64,000 nucleotides of DNA from Leifsonia sp. Root1293. Lineage in GTDB: Bacteria; Actinomycetota; Actinomycetes; Actinomycetales; Microbacteriaceae. Below, piece after piece: positions 18,451-27,915 of the stretch. The stretch's first letter is position 1; each line of letters starts with the position of its first letter. Made by a program: the position numbers and the translations under genes. The stretch is taken from the NCBI RefSeq assembly GCF_001425325.1, contig NZ_LMEH01000001.1, positions 605,898 through 669,897 on the forward strand, given 5' to 3'. The notes under the pieces are model-generated. The model worked only from the letters and a program-made list of their open reading frames with translations, did not search any database and had not been told where the DNA came from.

Positions 18451-20232
18451 GTGGCAAAGTCGACACCCGTCAAGAAGGCGTGGCGTTCCCTCTCGTGGCT
18501 CGGAGCGATCGTCATCGCCCTCGTCGCGATCAACACCGCGGCCGTTCTGTGGGGCGGAGGGTCATGGACCCCCAAGCTCGCGCTCGACCTCGAGGGCGGA
18601 ACGCAGATCATCCTCGCGCCCAAGCTCGAGACGGGTCAGACTGTCACCGATGAGCAGCTCACCCAGGCCGTCTCGATCATCCGCCAGCGCGTCGACGCCT
18701 CAGGTGTCAGCGAGGCCGAGATCAGCACGCAGGGTGGAAGCAACATCGTCGTCGCCATTCCGGGTGAGCTCGATGAGGAGACCAAGAACCGCATCCAGTC
18801 GTCGGCGAAGCTCGAGCTGCGTCCGGTGCTTCTCGCCGGCGCCCCGTCGGACTCCTCGGTCGGCGGTGACGCCAGTGCGTCGCCGACGCCGTCACCGACG
18901 GAATCCTTGCGGGCCACCCCCACGGTGAGCCCGACGAACGGTTCCGACACGAACTGGATCACCCCGGCGCTCCAGGCCGAGTACGACGCGTTCGACTGCT
19001 CCTCGGATGAGGCGGCCACGACGAACGCGGCACCGGCCGACGTTCCCCTCGTCACCTGCGACACCACCGGGACCGTCAAGTACCTGCTCGGCCCCGTCGA
19101 GGTCGACGGTGCGGACATCAAGGACGCCACCAACGGCCAGGAGACCAACCAGCAGGGCGCGTCCACCGGCCGCTGGGTCGTCAACCTCACGTTCAACGAG
19201 CAGGGCACCAAGGACTTCGGCGAGGTCAGCCAGCGCCTCTACGGCCTGACCGCCACACCGCCGCTCAACCAGTTCGCCTTCGTGATCGACGGCCAGGTCC
19301 TCTCGGCTCCGAGCATGAACGGCGTCATCACCGATGGCAAGCCGTCGATCTCGGGCAGCTTCGACCAGGAGTCCTCGAAGGCACTCGCCGATCAGCTGAA
19401 GTTCGGCGCGCTGCCGATCAGCTTCACCGTGCAGTCGTCCGAGACCATCACGGCGACCCTCGGCTCCTCTCAGCTGCTGAGCGGCCTCATCGCCGGCCTC
19501 ATCGGCCTGCTGCTGGTCTTCGGATACTCGCTGTTCCAGTACCGCCTGCTCGGCACCGTCACGATCGTCTCGCTGCTCGTCGCCGGTGTCATCACCTACC
19601 TGACGCTCTGCATCCTGTCGTGGTACCAGGGCTACCGCCTCTCGCTCGCCGGCGTCGCCGGTGTGATCGTCGCGATCGGCTTCACGGCCGACTCGTTCAT
19701 CGTGTACTTCGAGCGCGTACGCGACGAGTTGCGTGACGGCCGCGTGCTGGGCTCCGCCGTCGAAGCGGGCTGGAAGAGGGCACTGCGCACCATCTACGCA
19801 TCGAAGGCGACCAACTTGCTCGCGGCGATCGTGCTCTTCGTCATCGCCGTCGGCAGCGTCAAGGGCTTCGCCGTGACGCTGGGTATCACGACGGTCATCG
19901 ACGTCATCATCGTGGTGCTGTTCACCCACCCCATGCTGCAGCTGCTCGCGCAGACCCGGTTCTTCTCGAGCGGACATCCGCTGTCCGGCCTCGACCCGAC
20001 GGCCCTCGGGGCCGTCTACCGCGGTCGCGCCGAGTTCCGCACCAGCACGCAGCTGACCGCGGCCAAGGCGGCCAGCAGCTCGCGTGAGGCTGCCAAGCGC
20101 CAGACCATCGCAGAGCGCAAGGCCGCAGAGGCCGCGGCGCTCGACGCGTCCGGCGGATCCACGACCGCCAAGTCGCCCGTAACCACCCCGTCGGGCTCCG
20201 GCGATATCTCGAAGAACGGGAAGGAGTCCTGA
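18451..20232 (+). CDS. secD: Protein translocase subunit SecD
   Basis: RND-type membrane protein that pulls preproteins across the membrane using the proton gradient. The 593-residue protein has TM1 (about 15-35), the conserved DLEGGTQI (46-53), a large extracytoplasmic P1 domain with a Ser/Thr/Pro-rich insertion (about 131-165), then TM2-TM6 with GVIVAIGFTADSFIVYFERVRDE, where the Asp and Arg positions belong to the proton path. The C-terminal tail is Ala/Lys-rich. GTG start. The stop overlaps the secF ATG. Confidence 0.95.
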   Translation: MAKSTPVKKAWRSLSWLGAIVIALVAINTAAVLWGGGSWTPKLALDLEGGTQIILAPKLETGQTVTDEQLTQAVSIIRQRVDASGVSEAEISTQGGSNIVVAIPGELDEETKNRIQSSAKLELRPVLLAGAPSDSSVGGDASASPTPSPTESLRATPTVSPTNGSDTNWITPALQAEYDAFDCSSDEAATTNAAPADVPLVTCDTTGTVKYLLGPVEVDGADIKDATNGQETNQQGASTGRWVVNLTFNEQGTKDFGEVSQRLYGLTATPPLNQFAFVIDGQVLSAPSMNGVITDGKPSISGSFDQESSKALADQLKFGALPISFTVQSSETITATLGSSQLLSGLIAGLIGLLLVFGYSLFQYRLLGTVTIVSLLVAGVITYLTLCILSWYQGYRLSLAGVAGVIVAIGFTADSFIVYFERVRDELRDGRVLGSAVEAGWKRALRTIYASKATNLLAAIVLFVIAVGSVKGFAVTLGITTVIDVIIVVLFTHPMLQLLAQTRFFSSGHPLSGLDPTALGAVYRGRAEFRTSTQLTAAKAASSSREAAKRQTIAERKAAEAAALDASGGSTTAKSPVTTPSGSGDISKNGKES

Positions 20233-21254
20233 TGGCCAGCCGTCTGACAACGTTCGGCAACGACCTCTACACGGGCAAGCGCTCCTTCGACTTCGTCGCG
20301 AAGCGCAAGCTCTGGTTCATCATCGTCGGCGCCCTGGTGCTGATCTCGATCCTCATCCCGGTCCTGCGCGGAGGCTTCAACCTCGGCATCGAGTTCCGCG
20401 GCGGTTCCCAGTTCCAGATCACCGGTGTCAGCGACGCCGAGACCCAGCCGGCGACGGATGCCGTCGCATCCGTCGTTCCCGATGCCGTGGCTCACGTCAC
20501 GATCGTGGGCGGCGGCAGCGGCGTGCGCGTGCAGACCGACCAGCTCACGACTGCCGAGACGAAGGACGTCGCTACGGCCCTCGAGGACGCCTACGACGTC
20601 ACGGAGGCCGACGTCTCGTCGTCGTTCATCGGACCCGTCTGGGGAGCCGACATCACGCGGCAGACCATCCAGGGCCTGATCGTCTTCCTGCTGCTCGCAG
20701 CCGTGGGCATGGCGCTCTACTTCCGAACGTGGAAGATGTCGCTCGCCGCCATCATCGCGCTGCTCGCCGACCTCGTCATCACGTCGGGCATCTATGCGGC
20801 GTCCGGATTCGAGGTCACGCCGGCGGCGATCATCGGCCTGCTCACGATCCTCGCGTACTCGCTCTACGACACCGTCGTGGTCTTCGACAAGATCCGCGAG
20901 AACACGCAGGAGGACGTGGTCGAGACCAAACGCACGTTCGCCGAGTCCGTGAACCTCGCGGTGAACCAGACCCTCGTGCGCTCGATCAACACCAGCGTCA
21001 TCGCCGCCCTTCCTGTCGCGTCGATCCTCTTCATCGGAGCCTTCGCGCTCGGTGCGGACACCCTGCGCGACATCTCGCTCGCGCTGCTGATAGGTATCCT
21101 GGTCGGCACCTGGTCGACGGTCTTCCTCGCCGCCCCGCTCTACTCGCTGCTGCGCGAGGGCGAGAAGAGCGTGTCGAAGCACGACGCCAAGGTGCGGTCC
21201 ATCCGCGAGCGGGCAGCGGCCGATGCCGCCCCCGCCGAGGAGCTCACGGTTTGA
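20232..21254 (+). CDS. secF: Protein translocase subunit SecF
   Basis: Partner of SecD, 340 residues with six predicted TM helices. TM1 is followed by the FNLGIEFRGGSQFQI motif; the core shows ITSGIYAASGFEVTPAAIIGLLTILAYSLYD-type helices and VVFDKIRENT, then VNQTLVRSINTS. The ATG overlaps the secD stop (TGATG), so the two are made in balance. A short Ala-rich cytoplasmic tail ends the protein. Confidence 0.96.
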   Translation: MASRLTTFGNDLYTGKRSFDFVAKRKLWFIIVGALVLISILIPVLRGGFNLGIEFRGGSQFQITGVSDAETQPATDAVASVVPDAVAHVTIVGGGSGVRVQTDQLTTAETKDVATALEDAYDVTEADVSSSFIGPVWGADITRQTIQGLIVFLLLAAVGMALYFRTWKMSLAAIIALLADLVITSGIYAASGFEVTPAAIIGLLTILAYSLYDTVVVFDKIRENTQEDVVETKRTFAESVNLAVNQTLVRSINTSVIAALPVASILFIGAFALGADTLRDISLALLIGILVGTWSTVFLAAPLYSLLREGEKSVSKHDAKVRSIRERAAADAAPAEELTV

Positions 21255-21305
21255 CGCTTCCCGCGAACACCGGGGCCCTGGTCACATCAGGGTCCCGGCA
21301 TCGCG

Positions 21306-21328
21306 GATAATTGAACATCGGACAGGAG
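21306..21328 (+). promoter_or_regulatory. Candidate -10 (GATAAT) and RBS of the (p)ppGpp synthetase gene
   Basis: GATAAT at 21306-21311 lies 26 nt before the start codon, and ACAGGAGA at about 21322-21329 is a plausible ribosome-binding site. No strong -35 is visible. Confidence 0.4.
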
Positions 21329-21336
21329 ACGACGCC

Positions 21337-23589
21337 ATGACGGATACGAACACGTCATCCACGGCGTCGCTGCGCCGTCTTGTGCCGCGCATCTTCTCGA
21401 AGGCCCAGCCCGTCGGGGCCGTGGACACTCTCATGCGCACCGTTCGGATGCATCATCCGAAGGCCGACCTCTCGATCATCGAGCGCGCCTACACCGTCGC
21501 CGAGAAGGCCCACACGGGCCAGAAGCGCCGCAGCGGCGAGCCGTACATCACGCACCCCGTCGCCGTCGCGCAGATCCTCGCCGACCTCGGCATCGGCGCC
21601 AAGACCGTGGCGGCTGCCCTGCTGCACGACACCGTCGAGGACACCGAGTACACCCTCGACCAGGTGCGGGCGGACTTCGGCGACGAGATCGCGATGCTCG
21701 TCGACGGCGTCACCAAGCTCGACAAGGTCAAGTACGGCGACTCCACCCAGGCCGAGACCGTCCGCAAGATGATCGTGGCGATGTCGAAGGACATCCGCGT
21801 GCTCATCATCAAGCTGGCCGACCGGCTGCACAACGCCCGCACCTGGGGATTCGTGCCGGCCGAGTCCGCGACCCGCAAGGCGACCGAGACCCTCGAGATC
21901 TATGCGCCGCTCGCCCACAGGCTCGGAATCCAGGCGATCAAGTGGGAGCTGGAGGACCTGTCCTTCGCCGTGCTGTACCCGAAGATCTACGCCGAGATCG
22001 AGTCGCTCGTGCGCCAGCGCACGCCCGAGCGTGAGCAGTTCGTGCAGAACGTCATCGACGCCGTGAACGGCGACCTCAAGGCTGGCAAGATCCGCGGCAA
22101 CGTCGTCGGGCGTCCGAAGCAGTACTACTCGATCTACCAGAAGATGGTGGTCCGAGGCCGCGAATTCGACGAGATTTACGACCTCGTGGGCATCAGGGTG
22201 CTGGTGAACTCGGTGCGCGACTGCTACGCCGTGCTCGGGTCCATCCACGCCCGGTGGACGCCGCTGCCCGGACGCTTCAAGGACTACATCGCCACCCCGA
22301 AGTTCAACCTGTACCAGTCGCTGCACACGACGGTGCTCGGGCCGGCCGGCCGGCCGGTGGAGATCCAGATCCGCACGCACGAGATGCACCAGCGTGCCGA
22401 GTTCGGTGTCGCCGCCCACTGGAAGTACAAGGAACAGGTCAACGGCAAGTCGAACGGGCCCGGCCCGCAGAGCGAGAACGACATGGCGTGGCTCGCGCAC
22501 ATCTCGGACTGGCAGGCCGAGACGAGCGACCCCGGCGAGTTCCTCGATTCGCTGCGCTACGAGATCGGTGCGAAGGAGGTCTACGTCTTCACGCCGAAGG
22601 GCCGGGTGATCGGCCTGCCCGCGGATGCGACCCCTGTCGACTTCGCCTACGCCGTGCACACCGAGGTCGGCCACCGCACCATGGGGGCGAAGGTCAACGG
22701 CCGGCTCGTTCCCCTCGAGTCCACGCTGTCCAGCGGCGACGTCGTCGAGGTCTTCACCTCGAAGAATCCCGACTCCGGGCCCAGCCAGGACTGGCTGAAC
22801 TTCGTCAAGAGCGCGCGGGCACGCAACAAGATCCGTCAGTGGTTCACCAAGGAGCGCCGCGACGAGGCCATCGAGCAGGGCCGCGATGCCATCGCCAGGG
22901 CGATGCGCAAGCAGAACCTCCCCCTGCAGAAGCTGATGAGCCAGGACTCCTTCGCCGAGGTGGCCGCCCAGCTCAAGTACGTGGACGTGTCTGCTCTCTA
23001 CGCTGCCGTCGGCGAGGGACACGTCTCGACCCAGTCTGTGCTCGAGAAGGTCGTCGCGAGCGTGCAGGCCGACACCGAGGTGGAGACCAACGACTTCTCG
23101 CTGCCCGCGAAGGGTCGCACGCAGATGCTGCGCGACAGCGACTCCGGCGTGCTGGTGCGCGGCGCACCCGACATCCTGGTCAAGCTGGCCCGGTGCTGCA
23201 CACCGGTGCCCGGCGACCCCATCGTGGGCTTCATCACCCGCGGCCAGGGAGTGTCGGTGCACCAGGCCGACTGCCACAACGTCGCCGGCCTCATGAAGGA
23301 GCCGGAGCGCATGATCGAGGTGGAGTGGGCTCCGACCTCGAAGAGCCTGTTCCTCGTCCAGATCCAGATCGAGGCGCTCGACCGCGCCGGTCTGCTCTCC
23401 GACGTCACCCGAGTGCTCTCGGAGCACCACGTGAACATCCTCTCGGCGAACGTCTCGACCTCACGCGACAGACTGGCGCTCAGCCGCTTCGTCTTCGAGA
23501 TGGGCGACACGACGCATCTCGACAGGGTGTTGAACGCCGTGCGCCGCATCGAGGGCGTCTACGACGTCTACCGCGTCAGCGACGGCTGA
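21337..23589 (+). CDS. rel: Bifunctional (p)ppGpp synthetase/hydrolase (RelA/SpoT homologue)
   Basis: Makes and degrades the stringent-response alarmone (p)ppGpp. The 750-residue protein has the HD hydrolase domain (H73, H97-D98, E101-D102 in LLHDTVEDT), the synthetase domain (GRPKQYYSIYQKM, EIYDLVGIRV, GRFKDYIATPKFNLYQSLHT), a TGS domain (VYVFTPKGRVIGLPADATPVDFAYAVHTE), a zinc-finger-like region (ARCCTPVPGDPI, HQADCHN) and a C-terminal ACT domain. ATG 21337 is chosen because AGGAG precedes it and it gives the standard N-terminus; the longer frame overlaps secF. It follows secF as in many actinobacteria. Confidence 0.96.
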   Translation: MTDTNTSSTASLRRLVPRIFSKAQPVGAVDTLMRTVRMHHPKADLSIIERAYTVAEKAHTGQKRRSGEPYITHPVAVAQILADLGIGAKTVAAALLHDTVEDTEYTLDQVRADFGDEIAMLVDGVTKLDKVKYGDSTQAETVRKMIVAMSKDIRVLIIKLADRLHNARTWGFVPAESATRKATETLEIYAPLAHRLGIQAIKWELEDLSFAVLYPKIYAEIESLVRQRTPEREQFVQNVIDAVNGDLKAGKIRGNVVGRPKQYYSIYQKMVVRGREFDEIYDLVGIRVLVNSVRDCYAVLGSIHARWTPLPGRFKDYIATPKFNLYQSLHTTVLGPAGRPVEIQIRTHEMHQRAEFGVAAHWKYKEQVNGKSNGPGPQSENDMAWLAHISDWQAETSDPGEFLDSLRYEIGAKEVYVFTPKGRVIGLPADATPVDFAYAVHTEVGHRTMGAKVNGRLVPLESTLSSGDVVEVFTSKNPDSGPSQDWLNFVKSARARNKIRQWFTKERRDEAIEQGRDAIARAMRKQNLPLQKLMSQDSFAEVAAQLKYVDVSALYAAVGEGHVSTQSVLEKVVASVQADTEVETNDFSLPAKGRTQMLRDSDSGVLVRGAPDILVKLARCCTPVPGDPIVGFITRGQGVSVHQADCHNVAGLMKEPERMIEVEWAPTSKSLFLVQIQIEALDRAGLLSDVTRVLSEHHVNILSANVSTSRDRLALSRFVFEMGDTTHLDRVLNAVRRIEGVYDVYRVSDG

Positions 23590-24126
23590 CGCTGCACTCT
23601 CCAGCCGGGAGCGGGCACGTCGCATGTGCGATCGTGCCCCGGAGCCGACGACGCGGGCGAGAACGTCCTGAAGGGGCGTGCGCGTGCACTCGGCCAGCGC
23701 GCCGAGGTGGCCGATCGCTGCCTCGTCGTCGAGCGCTCCGTCGCGCGCGATGTCGAGCATGGTCCGCGCCGGCGAGGTGACGAGAGCCGAGCCGACGACC
23801 GCGATCTCGCCGACATCGATGACGACCTCTCGCAGCGCGAAACGCGTCGTCGTCTGGCGATGGCGGTAACGGATGTCGATGCAGAACTGCAGCCGAGGCG
23901 GGGGAGTCGCCACGGCACCCCAGACCCACGCGGCCGTGAGCCCGTCGGCGATGAAGCGGGCAGGAGCCTGTCGGGCGATCACCTCGGCGCGCACCGAGCG
24001 CAGCTCGGGCAGATCGACCGGCGCGAAGCATCCGCCGATGGGGTAGAGCTCGCCGGTCAGCCTGGCGGCGTGGAGTTCGGCGAGGGGGAGGTCGGCAGGA
24101 GAGAGAACGTCGGGAAGTCGCGGCAT
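23461..24126 (-). CDS. Hypothetical protein, weakly resembling AbiEi-type antitoxin/regulators; 3' end antisense to rel
   Basis: A 221-residue ORF starting at ATG 24126. The part outside rel (about residues 1-178) looks coding: PDVLSPADLPLAELHAARLTGELYPIGGCF, then ARFIADGLTAAWVWGA and EVVIDVGEIAVVGSALVTSPARTMLDIAR, reminiscent of the AbiEi-like proteins often seen as single genes in Microbacteriaceae. No partner toxin gene is adjacent. The last 43 codons run antisense into the conserved end of rel, so either the gene really overlaps its convergent neighbour by 129 bp or its native stop was lost. The function is not established. Confidence 0.5.
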   Translation of the reverse strand: MPRLPDVLSPADLPLAELHAARLTGELYPIGGCFAPVDLPELRSVRAEVIARQAPARFIADGLTAAWVWGAVATPPPRLQFCIDIRYRHRQTTTRFALREVVIDVGEIAVVGSALVTSPARTMLDIARDGALDDEAAIGHLGALAECTRTPLQDVLARVVGSGARSHMRRARSRLESAASAVADAVDVVDALDAAHGVQHPVEMRRVAHLEDEAAERQSVA

Positions 24127-24157
24127 CCGACCAGCATGGAGGCCCGGGTGGGACGCA

Positions 24158-24193
24158 GACGGCCCCGACGCGATTCTGTGCGCCGGGGCCGTC
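24158..24193 (-). terminator. Strong hairpin terminator after the DUF349 gene
   Basis: GACGGCCCCG (24158-24167) pairs perfectly with CGGGGCCGTC (24184-24193), and three further inner pairs are possible. It sits 18 bp downstream of the minus-strand DUF349 stop. No U tract follows, as is common for actinobacterial hairpin terminators. Confidence 0.7.
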
Positions 24194-24210
24194 GGAGTGC
24201 GGGCTGTGGA

Positions 24211-25461
24211 CTACTGGCCGATGGCCTTGAGCCAGGCCTTGCGGGTCTCCAGCGCCTCGGTGGCCTCGGCGATGGCCTTCGCGTCCTTCGAGGCCGTCGC
24301 CTTCTCGAGGTCGGCCTCCAGCTTGGCGATGGCGTCGTTCAGTTGTCCGGCGAGGCCCTCGGTGCGGGCCTTGGTCTCGGGGTTGTTGCGCTTCCAGTGG
24401 TCGTCGTCGAGCTTGCGCACGGCGGCCTCCACCTTGCGCAGGCGCTCCTCGACCACCTTGACCTGGTCGCGCGGCACCTTGCCGATCTCGTCCCAGCGGC
24501 GCTGGATGGAGGTGAGGGCGGTGCGTGCCTTCGTGCGGTCGGTCTCGGTGAGGATCGGCTCCGCCTCCTCCAACAGTGCGAGCTTCAGCGTGAGATTGCC
24601 CGAGTACTCCTCGTTCTCCTGGGCGTCGACCTCGGCCTTGGCGCCGTAGAGCACGTCGCCGGCTGCCTTGAAGCGCGCCCACAGGGCGTCGTCCTGCTTC
24701 TTCCCGGCCCGACCGGCGGTCTTCCAGTCCTCGAGGAGGTTGCGGTAGGTCGGGATGCCGTCGGCACCCTTGGGCGCGAGCGCCTCGGCCTGCTCGATGA
24801 GAGCCTGCTTGCGGCTGCGCACGTCGCGGTGAGCCGAGTCGAGGTCGGCGAAGAAGGCCTTGCGGTGCTGCTCGATGATGGTGCGAGCCGCCCGGAACCG
24901 CTTCCAGAGCTCGTTCGCGGTGCCCTTCGGGATGCGCGGACCCTCCTGCTGGTGGGTCTGCCAACGGGCGAAGAGGGCGTCGAGCTCGGCCGTGGCCTGC
25001 TTCCACTGCGTCTTGGCAGGGTCGGCCGCTGCGAGGGCTTCAGCGGCCTCGACGATGGCGGTGCGCTCGACGACGGCGGCTTCGGACGCAGCCTTCTCCT
25101 CGGCGCTCTGGGCCTCGGTCAGCTCGGAGACCGTACCTCCGAGGGCGTCGAGACGGCGCGTGAGCGAGGCCAGGTCGCCGACGGCGTTGGCCGTCGAGAT
25201 GGTCGAGCTCAGAGAGGCGACGGCCTTCGAGATGTCGACGGCCGGGCCGCCGCGCTTGGCGCGCTGCTCGAGCAGGGTGACCTGTCCGGCGAGGTCGGTG
25301 TACTTGCGCTCGAAGTAGCCGAGGGCCTCTTCAGGTGTTCCGTCGGGGAACTGACCCACTTCGCGTTCGCCGTCGGCTTCGCGCACGAAGACCGTGCCCG
25401 TCTCGTCGACGCGACCCCAGGGGTGCTCTTTCTCAGTTACCACGAGTTCCACCTTGTTCAT
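24211..25461 (-). CDS. DUF349 domain-containing protein
   Basis: A 416-residue, largely alpha-helical cytosolic protein. The N-terminal segment HPWGRVDETGTVFVREADGER is typical of the actinobacterial members, and three DUF349 repeats follow (for example LWKRFRAARTIIEQHRKAFF, LWARFKAAGDVLYGAKAEVD, RRWDEIGKVPRDQVKVVEERLRKV split over the C-terminal half), each with the W..F..A pattern and predicted coiled coil. The function of DUF349 is unknown. The start is uncertain: ATG 25461 gives 416 residues, while a GTG at 25443 has a better RBS (AAGGTGG, 5 bp spacing) and would start just before TEKEHPWGRV. Confidence 0.85.
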   Translation of the reverse strand: MNKVELVVTEKEHPWGRVDETGTVFVREADGEREVGQFPDGTPEEALGYFERKYTDLAGQVTLLEQRAKRGGPAVDISKAVASLSSTISTANAVGDLASLTRRLDALGGTVSELTEAQSAEEKAASEAAVVERTAIVEAAEALAAADPAKTQWKQATAELDALFARWQTHQQEGPRIPKGTANELWKRFRAARTIIEQHRKAFFADLDSAHRDVRSRKQALIEQAEALAPKGADGIPTYRNLLEDWKTAGRAGKKQDDALWARFKAAGDVLYGAKAEVDAQENEEYSGNLTLKLALLEEAEPILTETDRTKARTALTSIQRRWDEIGKVPRDQVKVVEERLRKVEAAVRKLDDDHWKRNNPETKARTEGLAGQLNDAIAKLEADLEKATASKDAKAIAEATEALETRKAWLKAIGQ

Positions 25462-25507
25462 GATGCGCAGGCGACGGGCTGGTCCCGCGGATGCCGCGCG
25501 TTCGATC

Positions 25508-25543
25508 GGCCGAAAGACATTCGGCCACAGCGGCATAAGCCTA
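25508..25543 (-). promoter_or_regulatory. Candidate promoter and 5'-UTR hairpin of the DUF349 gene
   Basis: On the minus strand TAGGCT (25543-25538) is a TANNNT -10. Transcription would start near 25531 and soon enter a GGCCGAA/TTCGGCC hairpin (25526-25508, 7-bp stem, 5-nt loop), leaving a leader of about 70 nt. Confidence 0.4.
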
Positions 25544-25597
25544 TTCCACGCCCCGGGCCACGGGTATCGGATGCGGCGGGTTCACCGCCCTCGCTCG

Positions 25598-26401
25598 CTA
25601 CTGGACGGACAGATCGGACATCGTCACGGGAACCGCCGGCTTGCCGTCGCCGCCACCGCCCTCGACGCCCTTCGAGGTGATCTGGGAGATCAGCTCGTCG
25701 AGTCCTCCGGTGACGGTGCCGATGACCGAGTAACCGCCTGCGGCATCCGCCGGGATCGTGGTGTCGCCGTAGACGATGAAGAACTGGCTGCCCATGCTGT
25801 AGGCGTTGCCGCCCTGGCGCGCCATGGCGATGGTTCCGGCCGGGTACACGCCATCGGCCGGTGCGTTCTCGATCGGTCCGTAGCTGTAGCCCGGGCCTCC
25901 TGCACCGGTGCCCTCCGGGTCACCGCACTGCAGGACCTCGAAGCCATCGCCCGTGGTCAGCCGGTGGCAGGTCACGCCGTCGTAGAAGCCGTTCTGGATC
26001 AGGCTGACCGTCGATGCGACGGCCTGCGGTGCCGCTGCGCCGTCGAGGGTGAAGTCGAGGGCGACGTCGTTGAGCTTCATCGAGCCGGTCCAACTGCGGT
26101 CCTCTGCGACCGACACCGGCGGCACATCGCCGGAGTTCTCGCCCGCCGCTGCGGTCGCGGTCGGGGTGGGGGTGGCGCTGGCCGACGGCTCGGGAGATGG
26201 CGTGCCTGGACCGCCGTTGAAGTAGGCGAGCTGGGCGCCGATGGCGATGACCGCGACGGCGACGACGACGATGCTCGCGATGATGTTGTCGCGGCGTCGC
26301 CGGCTGACCTTGTGCTGGTGAACCTTCTGCCGGGCCTGGTAGGCACGAAGGCGCTGACGGGCCTCGCGGGTCTCACGGTCCGGACGGTTGTTCGATGCCA
26401 C
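25598..26401 (-). CDS. Membrane-anchored cyclophilin-type peptidyl-prolyl cis-trans isomerase
   Basis: Catalyses Xaa-Pro isomerisation, most likely outside the membrane. GTG 26401 is chosen because GAGGAG precedes it by about 5 bp; upstream codons lack such support. The 267-residue protein has a basic cytoplasmic N-terminus (about 1-38), one TM helix (about 40-61), a Pro/Ser/Thr-rich linker and a cyclophilin domain from about 105 with FYDGVTCHRL, GDPEGTGAGGPGY, GTIAMARQG and GSQFFIVYGD. This layout is common in Microbacteriaceae. It is divergent from rarA. Confidence 0.9.
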   Translation of the reverse strand: MASNNRPDRETREARQRLRAYQARQKVHQHKVSRRRRDNIIASIVVVAVAVIAIGAQLAYFNGGPGTPSPEPSASATPTPTATAAAGENSGDVPPVSVAEDRSWTGSMKLNDVALDFTLDGAAAPQAVASTVSLIQNGFYDGVTCHRLTTGDGFEVLQCGDPEGTGAGGPGYSYGPIENAPADGVYPAGTIAMARQGGNAYSMGSQFFIVYGDTTIPADAAGGYSVIGTVTGGLDELISQITSKGVEGGGGDGKPAVPVTMSDLSVQ

Positions 26402-26495
26402 GGTGCTCCTCGAGATAGGCGAACTCCGCTGAACTCTACGGGAGCCGCCCATCAGTCGAAAAACCGACGTGCCGACCAGTGTCATCAGGGCCGAT

Positions 26496-26501
26496 TACGC
26501 T
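26496..26501 (+). promoter_or_regulatory. Candidate leaderless promoter of rarA (-10 TACGCT)
   Basis: TACGCT ends 6 nt before the ATG at 26508. The intervening GAGGGG is too close to the ATG for a normal Shine-Dalgarno, so the transcript may begin at the start codon. Confidence 0.45.
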
Positions 26502-26507
26502 GAGGGG

Positions 26508-27866
26508 ATGACGGATGCCGGCCTCGGGTTGCGCGGCGGCGCGACGCCGCTCGCTGTGCGCATGCGACCCCGGAGCATCGAGGAGGTGGCCGGACAACGT
26601 CACCTGCTCACACCCGGTTCGCCGCTCGTCGCACTCGCGAGTGACAAGACGGGGGAGCGCGGCAGCGTCTCGATCATCCTCTGGGGTCCTCCGGGAACGG
26701 GCAAGACGACCCTGGCCCAAGCCATCGCGCACAGCTCCGGCCGGCGGTTCGTCGAGCTGTCAGCGGTCTCCGCCGGCGTGCGCGACGTGCGCCAGGTCAT
26801 GGACGAGGCGATGTCGACTCGCGACCTCTACGGCATCGCCACGGTGCTGTTCCTCGATGAGATCCACAGGTTCACCAAGGCCCAGCAGGACGCCCTCCTT
26901 CCCGGCGTCGAGAACGGCTGGGTCATCCTCGTGGCCGCGACGACCGAGAATCCGTCGTTCTCGGTCATCTCTCCTCTGCTGTCCCGCTCGCTCCTGCTCA
27001 CCCTCGAGACGCTGAGCGATGAGGACCTCGGCGTGCTCGTCGACCGCGCCGTGTCTGACCCGCGCGGTCTCGACGGCAGGTTCACCCTCGACGACGAGGC
27101 GCGCTCGTCCATCATCAGGCTGGCATCCGGGGACGCCCGGCGGGCGCTGACGGCCCTCGAGGCGGCGTCGGTCTCGGCCGGATCCGCTCCGTCGGGCCCG
27201 TCCGGTGCGGCGAAGAAGACGGCGAGGAAGCCCGTGATCACGGCTGAGCTGGTGGCGCTGGCCGTCGACAGGGCGCTGCTGCGGTACGACCGGAACGGCG
27301 ACGAGCACTACGACGTGATCAGCGCATTCATCAAGTCGGTGCGCGGGTCCGACGTCGACGCCGCCCTGCACTACCTCGCCCGCATGATCGAGGCCGGGGA
27401 GGATCCGCGGTTCATCGCGCGCCGCATCATCGTGTCGGCGTCGGAGGACATCGGAATGGCCGATCCGCAGGCGCTGGTCGTGGCGATCGCCGCCGCGGAC
27501 GCGGTGCAGTACATCGGCATGCCCGAGGGTCGTATCCCGCTCGCGCAGGCGGTCGTGCACCTGGCGACGGCGCCGAAGTCGAACGCGGCGTACAACGGCA
27601 TCAACGCCGCCATCGCCGATGTGAAGGCGGGAAAGATCGGTCGGGTGCCGAAGCCGCTCCGCGATGCCCACTACGCCGGAGCCAAGCGGCTGGGCCACGG
27701 CAAGGGCTACAAGTATCCTCACGATGACGCCATCGGGGTCGTCGAGCAGCAGTACCTGCCGAACGAGCTGAAGGGCACGCGCTACTACGTGCCGACGGAG
27801 CACGGGAACGAGCGCGAGGTCGGCGCGCGACTGGCCAAGCTGCTGCGGATCATCCGAGGCAAGTAG
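26508..27866 (+). CDS. rarA: Replication-associated recombination protein A (RarA/MgsA AAA+ ATPase)
   Basis: Clamp-loader-related ATPase that acts at stalled replication forks. The 452-residue protein has the N-terminal [20 protein letters not shown], Walker A GPPGTGKT (60-67), Walker [10 protein letters not shown], sensor 1 AATTENPSF and the RarA-specific C-terminus ([45 protein letters not shown]). ATG 26508 is preferred over the longer open frame because homologues begin near here and a -10 sits just upstream. It precedes rpsD, as in other actinobacteria. Confidence 0.94.
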   Translation: MTDAGLGLRGGATPLAVRMRPRSIEEVAGQRHLLTPGSPLVALASDKTGERGSVSIILWGPPGTGKTTLAQAIAHSSGRRFVELSAVSAGVRDVRQVMDEAMSTRDLYGIATVLFLDEIHRFTKAQQDALLPGVENGWVILVAATTENPSFSVISPLLSRSLLLTLETLSDEDLGVLVDRAVSDPRGLDGRFTLDDEARSSIIRLASGDARRALTALEAASVSAGSAPSGPSGAAKKTARKPVITAELVALAVDRALLRYDRNGDEHYDVISAFIKSVRGSDVDAALHYLARMIEAGEDPRFIARRIIVSASEDIGMADPQALVVAIAAADAVQYIGMPEGRIPLAQAVVHLATAPKSNAAYNGINAAIADVKAGKIGRVPKPLRDAHYAGAKRLGHGKGYKYPHDDAIGVVEQQYLPNELKGTRYYVPTEHGNEREVGARLAKLLRIIRGK

Positions 27867-27915
27867 AAGCGATCACGACCTCCGTCCGACGCTCAGCGTC
27901 ATGCAGTCGCTGTGC

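Noticed and set aside
21355-23430. A 691-codon minus-strand ORF opposite rel
   Set aside because: Antisense to conserved HD, synthetase, TGS and ACT domains; no start signal.
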